Shown piece after piece: positions 57,921 to 64,000 of a stretch of 64,000 nt of DNA. Position numbers and translations under genes: made by a program. The number at the start of each line of letters is the position of its first letter. Position 1 is the stretch's first letter. The notes under the pieces are model-generated. The model was not told where the DNA came from. It worked only from the letters and a program-made list of their open reading frames with translations, and did not search any database. The DNA is taken from positions 87,886,588-87,950,587 of the forward strand of contig CM066987.1 of the NCBI GenBank assembly GCA_033977485.1, written 5' to 3'. The DNA comes from Hydrangea macrophylla. Its lineage: Eukaryota > Streptophyta > Magnoliopsida > Cornales > Hydrangeaceae.

Positions 57921-59467
57921 ATAGTTTGGTTTGAGCCCAACTTCGTGTTTTAATAGTTGAGGTCAACCAACAAAGTTGAACTAGCAAAGAGAAAACAGTG
58001 AGTTTACAAACTATTTTCGATCAAAGATTTTTAGTTCAAAATCTAACCGTTGAAATTAAGTGAAACCAACGGGAAAATGTCAATAACACATTGTTTTACC
58101 ACTGTGATTTTTGTTTTATAAAGATCATGTGATTAGAAGGGTTTGATCATGGTTTTTGTGAGCTAAATACAATCTGTCCAGAGTTTTAGAATACTTTCAG
58201 AATAGTAAGTCCATTTTGAAATTAATAAATCAGAACCCTAATTAAGTCTTTGGGGTCTCAAATAATTTTTATAAGTACCTTAATGTGTTAGGAAGGTACC
58301 CTAAAAAGATCTAGGTGTTTCTCAGTTTTTTACTATTTTTAAAAAATCATACAAGATCTCTGGACAGAGAGTTGCAAAATCCTGAGTGAGGTCTAGTATT
58401 TTCCATATTCCCGGAGATCTAACCGTTGAAACCTTGATTTTCTTTTTGGGTTAGAAACTAGACTCACAGAGGCATAATATATCCAAAAATCATTAAGATC
58501 TAACTGTTGAATTATTTTATTCCCATTTTTGAATGTCTGGTATGCTCTCTGTAAATCACAAAAAACTGCTACTGTTTTTGTCTAATCTTATTTATTTTAA
58601 CTCAAATGGTCTCCCAATGTCTTGAGACCCAAACCATGTTTTGAATAATGGTAATTTAGATTAAATCCAGAGGCTTAGTGATCCAAATTGGTGAATAAAT
58701 TCATGTCTCATCTCTGTTCATATTCATGTATTCATTCATACACGTTAAATTCCATAAGTAGGACTTATCTCTTGCCTAAGATATATCTAAGTGAACATGA
58801 CTTAGGATTTATTTATTTATGATATTATATCTTGTCTAAAGTATGTGGACTAACTCTTTGTTGTGTAGCGCATTTGAGGTACAACTTCTCAACTCTTCTC
58901 TAGTTTAATTCATTTCTTTGATTTTGAATTGATTTTTAACTCCTTGTGCGACACCTTAGACTAGGTCTTGCCTTATGTGTTTATATGTGATTATAGACCT
59001 TTGTCTAGGACTTTCTTTTGCATGTATGCATTGCACGTTTAAAATTCGCGGCTGGATCCCGGGTATGTTTTCTAGTTCTCTATTGCATATCATATCGCTT
59101 GCTACTTGAATTACGTGGCTTTTGAATGATATTTTACCGTTAGCAATTTTGCACCCTTTCAACATGCTTGTGTTATGTATACCTATATATGTATTAATTG
59201 AGGGCATGCTTAGATTAATGGCTTGATTAAAAAGGATGTCAAGTAGAGGCCTATCGTGAGATAGGATAAAAGGGGGTGTTTTAGTCCGTCGGGCTCCTTC
59301 CCCTTTCATTCCATAATCCCCGGACCCAGTTTATCTTTGGTTTCGCAAAAGATCAGTTTGCTTTAAAATGGTTTCTTAATTTTCCTTTTAAAAATTAAGT
59401 GGCGACTCTTTAAATTTGAAAAATGTTTTAAAAACAAAAGTGGGCCCAAATGCCGGTATCCACAATC

Positions 59468-59485
59468 TGGCGACTCTGCTGGGGA
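59468..59485 (+). promoter_or_regulatory. Primer-binding site of element B
   Basis: TGGCGACTCTGCTGGGGA begins 3 bp after the LTR end at 59464. It is identical to the boxes in A and C. Confidence 0.85.
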
Positions 59486-59487
59486 TC

Positions 59488-59536
59488 GAACCCAGAATCT
59501 CTGGTTTCGCAGACCAGAATTTCTGATTTTGGGTTC
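59488..59536 (+). promoter_or_regulatory. Stem-loop immediately downstream of the PBS of B
   Basis: GAACCCA (59488-59494) pairs with TGGGTTC (59530-59536). Inside, CTGGT (59501-59505) pairs with ACCAG (59513-59517) around loop TTCGCAG. Position just 3' of the PBS suggests a role in priming, dimerisation or packaging; this is inferred. A degraded counterpart exists in element C (15779-15828). Confidence 0.5.
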
Positions 59537-60827
59537 ACTCGAGGATTAGACTTGAAAGCATCTTTTTAATCAAATTAATTAATTTTTGTTTGCCCGTTGC
59601 ATTGCACTTGCATGTCTCGCCAGTCGATTGCACGGAACTATGACCTTGGAGGCTCGGGGCAACCCGGTCGATCAAGCCATCATGGGGCCGTGTGATCACC
59701 CTTGATCTCGTACCATGATTTGGTATATGAAGCATCCTATCGGGTGTGTGTCAAGGGTCCCTTATTTGACCAAAACCCGGCCTTTGCATAGTAGTTTCCA
59801 TAGAACCTTTCAAAATTAGGAATTCAATTCTTGATTAGGGTTATATGCTAGAGAGTTTTGTATGCCCGAAAGGGATTACTTGAGATGATGACGATGCTTA
59901 CTTGATAAAAGATGTGTAACCTCTTAATCATTTTTGGAGTAATTCCTTTTCATGTCCTATGATATTTAAGAATAAGCCAAATCTTGATTGTAAGATTACA
60001 TCTCTTGTATCATGAAAGCTAAGCATCATTGACCTTGTATGCATCCGAATTCATGAAGAGTATGACAACAATCCGATCACGTGATCCTCCTGCCCAAAAG
60101 AATTTTAAAAACGTTTTTGGAAGCAAATAGATTCTTGGTATCTTTATTCCAAGGTATTCATCACTCTTTCAAAAAATTTTGAAATTACTTTTTTTTTATT
60201 AAAGTTTCAAATCAACCATATTTTGGAACCCAAATTCTTGAAAGATTTTGAAAAAGTTTACCAATGAATGTTTTCTTCAAAAGCAAAATTTGGATCCAAT
60301 CACCTTTTTTGTTAAGGAATATAATCCGAGAAATCTCTGCAATTAAAGAAATCTCAAAAGCAAAGTTTCAACCCAATCATATTTTGTTTAGAAATGATTT
60401 TTTTTTCTTTTCTTAAGGAATTTTGAAAAGATCTCACCATCTAGAGGAAATATTTGTCAAATGGATTTTAAAATTCCAAATTTGAAAACCTTGAAGGAGT
60501 AGAAAGGATCGCAATGAAAGGAGAAATTGGCACACTCAACACGGATAAGGATTTTATGTGCTTATATGCTTATGTGTTAGGATTAGAATTTTCTTTTATT
60601 TTGCATATAGAATAGGCACACACACACACATGCATTTGCATCCGTATGGCATATGAATCAATTCATGAAAGCATATAAATCAAATAATAAAAGTGAAAGA
60701 AATAATGGTAAAAAGGGAGGAAAAGTTGTTAAATAACTGAAACAAATATGATTGTAGGTAAAAGATAGAATCAACTACGAGCATAGCCTGATACAGAGAC
60801 TCTACTGCAAGACTAGTGAGAAAAGAG
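59537..60827 (+). other. Leader of element B
   Basis: It has no open frame of note. It contains blocks conserved with element C: CCCGTTGCAT...CACTTGCATGTC (59593), ACTATGACCTTGGAGGCTCG (59637), GTGTGATCACCCTTGATCTC (59690) and CAATGAAAGGAGAAATTG (60512). The CCCGGCCTTTGCATA block (59776) also occurs in A (25408). A (CA)n run lies at about 60616-60630. Confidence 0.65.
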
Positions 60828-62519
60828 ATGGCACAAGAAGCTAATGCAAGGGAAATGGCAGAGTTAAGGATAATGGTGGAACAGCAAGCAGGGCAAATGA
60901 CTAGAATGATGACCATGATAGAAGCGTTAGCACGACAACAGCCGGGCAATGATCCTCCTCACAGGGATGAAGATTGGTTTGATGAAACAGAAGGGATTGA
61001 AGCGCCGAGAACAGAAAGGGAGAGACTAGAAAAGGAGAGGGCTGAGAAAGACAAACTGATGACTGAGAAAATGGAGAAGTTGGAAAGGGTGGTCCGAAAG
61101 GCCCATGGAGTTGATACCTATTTGTTGGAGTTAGAAGGGTTGTATGAAGGGGTTTGTGAGGTATTGCCCGCAGGATTCAAAATGCCTGTATTCGATAAGT
61201 TTGATGGAACAGGGAACCCGCGTAGCCACATAAGAATGTGTATAGGGGCATTTCAGCCTAGCGGTCTAAGCACGGTCATGATGGCAGTCTTGTTTCAACA
61301 GACGTTAACGGGGGCTGCTTTGTCTTGGTATCTCACTCTGGAACCAGGGAAGACTAGAAACTGGGAAGAAGTGGTAAAAGCGTTTGTGGCCCAATACGAA
61401 TACAACCAAGATCTGGATGTTACTATCACGGATTTGGAGACTACCCGACAGGGGAACAAAGAATCTTTTGCTGAATTTCTAAGCCGATGGAGGGGGAAGG
61501 CTGCTAAGATGATACAAAGACCGACTGAAAAAGAGCAAATCCGAATGCTGATGAAGAACCTCCAACCCGTCTATCAGGAGAAGATGAGGTTCCAATCCCT
61601 CAATACCTTCACCGAGGTGTTCGATGTAGGAACCAGAATCGAAGATGCGATACAGGAAGGGGTCATCAAAAAAGAGGAGCCAGTAAACAGGTACAGACGG
61701 CCGAACTATGGAGCGGGAGGAGGACATTCGGGAGGTCATTCTGGATCTACGGATGTAAATGCACTGAGCGAACCCGAGAAAAAGTTTGATATAACCAGAA
61801 ATTACCCAAAGAGGGGAGGGGATAAGCCTTTAAGGAGGTTTTCAGAGTTGGGAGTATCCTTATCTACGGCTCTCGATAGGCTGGTAGCAAAAGGACACCT
61901 TCGTTTACTGGAGCCGCGACCCAGACCAAATCCACCACCGCCAAATTTCAAATCTGATTTATATTGCAAGTTTCATCAGGAGCAGGGGCACTCAACTGAC
62001 CGGTGTTTAAGACTAAGGCATGAGATTCAGGATTTGATTGACAAGAAAATAATATCTGAACCACCCACCAACCCGCCGAATGTCACCAGAAATCCGCTAC
62101 CAGAACATCATGCCGTACCACCACCCAGAATTTACTACTTGGGAAATGGGGAGAACTCTTTTGATCCATCAGCATTGATCACTAAGTTGGGAAGACCAAG
62201 AAAGGCTTATCAGATATTTGAGGATTCGCAAATCTGCACTCGAAAAGGGTTGGTAGATAAAAGCAAAGGGAAGGAAATAGAAGGGACTGTTGACGCAGAT
62301 TGGTGGGCACCTGAAGCTGACAATTCACTTTGGTACAAAGGGGACGATATTCAGGATCCTAATAAAGTTAAGGAGGACCTTTGGTATGAAAGTGAGGATG
62401 AAGATTTGAAAATTGTTGAAGCACAGGATGGACTTTGGGTCAAAGAAGGTATCAGTCACCTCACACGATCTGGGAGGCATTTTAAACCACATGAACTTGA
62501 GGAGGATCACCCAGAATAG
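60828..62519 (+). CDS. gag: Gag polyprotein of element B
   Basis: Intact Gag of 563 residues from the ATG at 60828 (the frame opens at 60792 after a stop, and no earlier ATG exists). Residues about 1-110 are highly charged helical or coiled-coil sequence. About 115-290 is the capsid-like Retrotrans_gag domain (FDKFDGTGNPRSHIRM, LSWYLTLEPGKTRNWEEV, FLSRWRGKAAKM). A basic RRPNYGAGGG linker follows, then LDRLVAKGHLRLLEP and a zinc finger C-x2-H-x4-H-x4-C (CKFHQEQGHSTDRC) near residue 380. The C-terminus is acidic with repeated Trp motifs (DADWW, SLWYKG, DLWYESE). It assembles the particle and binds RNA. A TAG stop separates it from the in-frame protease. It is longer than the Gag of A, which lacks the Trp-rich tail. 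Confidence 0.9.
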   Translation: MAQEANAREMAELRIMVEQQAGQMTRMMTMIEALARQQPGNDPPHRDEDWFDETEGIEAPRTERERLEKERAEKDKLMTEKMEKLERVVRKAHGVDTYLLELEGLYEGVCEVLPAGFKMPVFDKFDGTGNPRSHIRMCIGAFQPSGLSTVMMAVLFQQTLTGAALSWYLTLEPGKTRNWEEVVKAFVAQYEYNQDLDVTITDLETTRQGNKESFAEFLSRWRGKAAKMIQRPTEKEQIRMLMKNLQPVYQEKMRFQSLNTFTEVFDVGTRIEDAIQEGVIKKEEPVNRYRRPNYGAGGGHSGGHSGSTDVNALSEPEKKFDITRNYPKRGGDKPLRRFSELGVSLSTALDRLVAKGHLRLLEPRPRPNPPPPNFKSDLYCKFHQEQGHSTDRCLRLRHEIQDLIDKKIISEPPTNPPNVTRNPLPEHHAVPPPRIYYLGNGENSFDPSALITKLGRPRKAYQIFEDSQICTRKGLVDKSKGKEIEGTVDADWWAPEADNSLWYKGDDIQDPNKVKEDLWYESEDEDLKIVEAQDGLWVKEGISHLTRSGRHFKPHELEEDHPE

Positions 62520-62522
62520 GAA

Positions 62523-63029
62523 ATGAATAAAGGGAAAGGGAAACTGAATGAGGAAGAAGAGGAAGACAGAGTCTTAAGACAGATAAAGAAGATGCAGGCA
62601 AATATCACTATTTGGGGGTTGTTAATCGCTTCCAAGCGTCATAGGCAAGCAGTCCTTGACGCTCTCAATCAGTCGGACGTCTCCATCAATGTTACTCCGG
62701 AAGATCTCGTCGGCATGATTGGCAGAAGTCCAACCCTTGCTATATCATTCTCTGAAGCCGACTTACCTCCCGGGGGACCTGTTTTCAATAAGCCGTTGCA
62801 CATCACCGTTGAGTGTCTAGGAAATTCTCTACCTGCTTGCCTCGTCGACAACGGGTCTGCATTAAATGTATGCCCTTTTCGAACAGCTAAAAGGATGGGG
62901 CTCGATGAATCTACATTCATACCATCGGAACAAAAGGTGAGGGCTTATGATAATACTCTACGGGCAGTGATGGGGATCATCTTTCTGAATCTCTCTGTCG
63001 GGACTGGTGAAAGGGAAACAGAATTCTAA
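62523..63029 (+). pseudogene. Protease domain of element B with premature stop
   Basis: The frame is the same as gag, beginning 4 bases after the gag stop with an ATG at 62523. Acidic/Lys-rich start, then LITVECLG-like strand and LVDNGSALNVCPFRTAKRMG, the retropepsin active site in D-N-G-S-A form. A TAA at 63027-63029 cuts the domain after RETEF. The protein clearly continues beyond in the same frame, so this is a single nonsense change. It would process Gag-Pol. Confidence 0.85.
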
Positions 63030-64000
63030 ATCATTGACATTCCTGCATCATTTAACCTGCTTTTGGGAAGGCCGTGGCTTGATAGCTTGGGTGCCATACC
63101 ATCAACCATCCATCAGAAAGTTAAATACATTTGGGAGAACAAGGTATGCGATCTTTTGGGGGATAGCTGGATGAATGTGACTGGGGCCTCATCAAGTGCT
63201 CCAATTTTAGAAGTACAGATGCAAGAAGGTGAAGCAAGCTTGGGTGGGTTTGAGTTCATTAATGTCATAGAAGAGGGGAAGCCGAAGGAATTTTTACCAC
63301 TGTATTTTGATCAATACGCCAGTCCACTGGTGGCCGGGATCATGAGAAAAATGGGGTTCTTCCCAGGGATGGGTTTAGGTAAGAAACACCAAGGGTTGTC
63401 AGAATTCCCAAAAATCGTTGCACAAACCCACGCCCATGGGCTAGGGTACTCGCCAACCAAGGAAGAGTTGAAGAAGAAGAAGAAAGCAACTGATGCACCG
63501 ATGGAACCATACCTGAAAACTCTTAATGGGTATTTCGTCAAGCAAGGGGAAGATTTTCCGTTTTGCGGCTTTCCAGAGCCATGGCTAGATGAAGCAGAGA
63601 AGCGTATGAAGCCAGGATTCGAGATTTTCTTTGCGCATAACTTTTCTGATTATGAGGATCCTTATCTTCAGCAGCCTGCAAAATCTGCCATTACTCAGGA
63701 CTGGGTCTGTACTATGGATGGCTCGGCAATGAAGAACCTGCAGGAAGAAGGATACGAGAAGATCGAAAAAGAGAGCTCTGCAGAGATCAAGGATAAAGGT
63801 GAGAAAAGTCGGGATAAAGAAGACAGTAATGAAAGTAAGGAAAGGGAGAAGCCAGCGGAGGTGGAAATAGAAGAGATTACTCAGGAAGAGGAAAGGGAAG
63901 ATCATTTCATCACTGATATGGGAGGGGAAAGCAAGAAAGAGTGGGTTTTTGAGTCTAGTGATAGGTACCCCCCTCACCCAGAGTCTGTATTGGCCCAAAT
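63030..64000 (+). pseudogene. Protease C-terminus and G-patch-like segment of element B
   Basis: The frame stays open from 63030 to the window end. It starts with IIDIPASFNLLLGRPWLDSLG, the retropepsin C-terminal LLLGRPW block, then a linker. MRKMGFFPGMGLGKKHQG (about 63340-63395) has the Gly spacing of a G-patch, an RNA-binding motif. Further on are KTLNGYFVKQGEDFPFCGFP, PEPWLDEAEKRMKPGFEIFF and a long Lys/Glu-rich acidic tail before RT, which is not reached. It lies downstream of the nonsense codon and is therefore only expressed if that is read through or absent in sister copies. Confidence 0.75.

Larger units (their letters stand above)
56076..59464 (+). repeat. 5' LTR of element B
   Basis: It starts TGTAGACACCCCGATTTTGA and ends GGTATCCACA (3389 bp). 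U3 contains a GC-rich palindromic minisatellite (56603-56692) and a TATA box (56788-56795). Downstream, four copies of CCAATGACCATCAAATGGTA with GGAG occur at about 57484, 57621, 57760 and 57896. The R/U5 block GGGTGTTTTAGTCC/GGGCTCCTTCCCC lies at about 59274-59304, and TTAAGTGGCGACTCTTT at about 59394. Confidence 0.9.
56076..64000 (+). mobile_element. Tat/Ogre-type retrotransposon B, 3' part outside window
   Basis: It has a 5' LTR (56076-59464), PBS (59468), 1.36-kb leader, gag (60828-62519), then protease and a G-patch-like segment to the window end. RT, integrase and the 3' LTR would lie beyond 64000. AGCGC (56071-56075) is the candidate left target duplication. Gag is intact, protease has one premature stop. 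Long LTRs and the leader plus gag-pro layout fit Ogre-like Tat elements, but no ORF1 is seen upstream of gag. Confidence 0.85.

Overview
The window reads as repeat-rich plant nuclear DNA, most likely from a eudicot. It holds no convincing host gene. Nearly all structure that can be recognised is transposable-element (TE) DNA: Helitrons, MITEs, a CACTA element, Ty1/copia and several Ty3/gypsy LTR retrotransposons of the Athila and Tat (Ogre/Retand-type) groups. Many are nested inside each other. The assignment rests on plant-specific TE hallmarks: Helitron ends of the TCTCTACTA...CTAG type, CACTA subterminal GCGACGAAA repeats, the Tat primer-binding box GGCGACTCTGCTGGGG, the Athila PBS core GGCGCCGTTGCCGGGG, and DLGAS and YVDD enzyme motifs. 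I cannot name the species.

Layout. 1-4536: AT-rich DNA with two Helitron 3' termini (340, 479), a set of MITEs (about 1118-2695), and a complete small Helitron (2731-3929) that carries diverged tandem repeats and a MULE-type MITE with a perfect 9-bp target duplication. 4537-9699: a 5.2-kb non-autonomous CACTA element with TAT target duplication, large subterminal repeat arrays and an unexplained 3.7-kb core that includes an LTR-like insert. 10678 to about 13900: a minus-strand Tat-type LTR. About 13900-21842: a decayed plus-strand Tat-related element ('C') with PBS at 15759, a gag relic lacking the capsid region, and long noncoding repeat-rich DNA. 21848-35452: a complete 13.6-kb Tat-type element ('A') bounded by CATGT duplications. 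It has 3.26-kb LTRs, PBS, PPT and only gag, with no pol. It sits next to a GAT/ATC palindrome.

35453-48660: a minus-strand Tat LTR fragment; an Athila-like LTR, PBS and gag start on the plus strand ('E'); an oppositely oriented Athila-like protease-gag-PBS-LTR remnant ('F'); a truncated, broken copia element on the minus strand ('H'); and AT-rich spacer. 48665-56075: a GC-richer Tat-type gag-pol pseudogene set ('G': gag, protease, RT, RNase H, integrase), followed by 3' repeats and a spliced antisense ORF with coiled-coil character. 56076-64000: element 'B', inserted into that antisense ORF. It has a 3.39-kb 5' LTR, PBS, leader, intact gag, and protease plus a G-patch-like segment, and runs off the window end.

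How the parts relate. A and C look like non-autonomous elements that keep the cis signals (LTR, PBS, leader) and Gag or its relic but no enzymes. B belongs to the same broad group, shares their leader and Gag architecture, and is the best local candidate for the type of element that could supply enzymes in trans. G is too broken to be active. All functional statements are inferences from motifs; no search or alignment was run.
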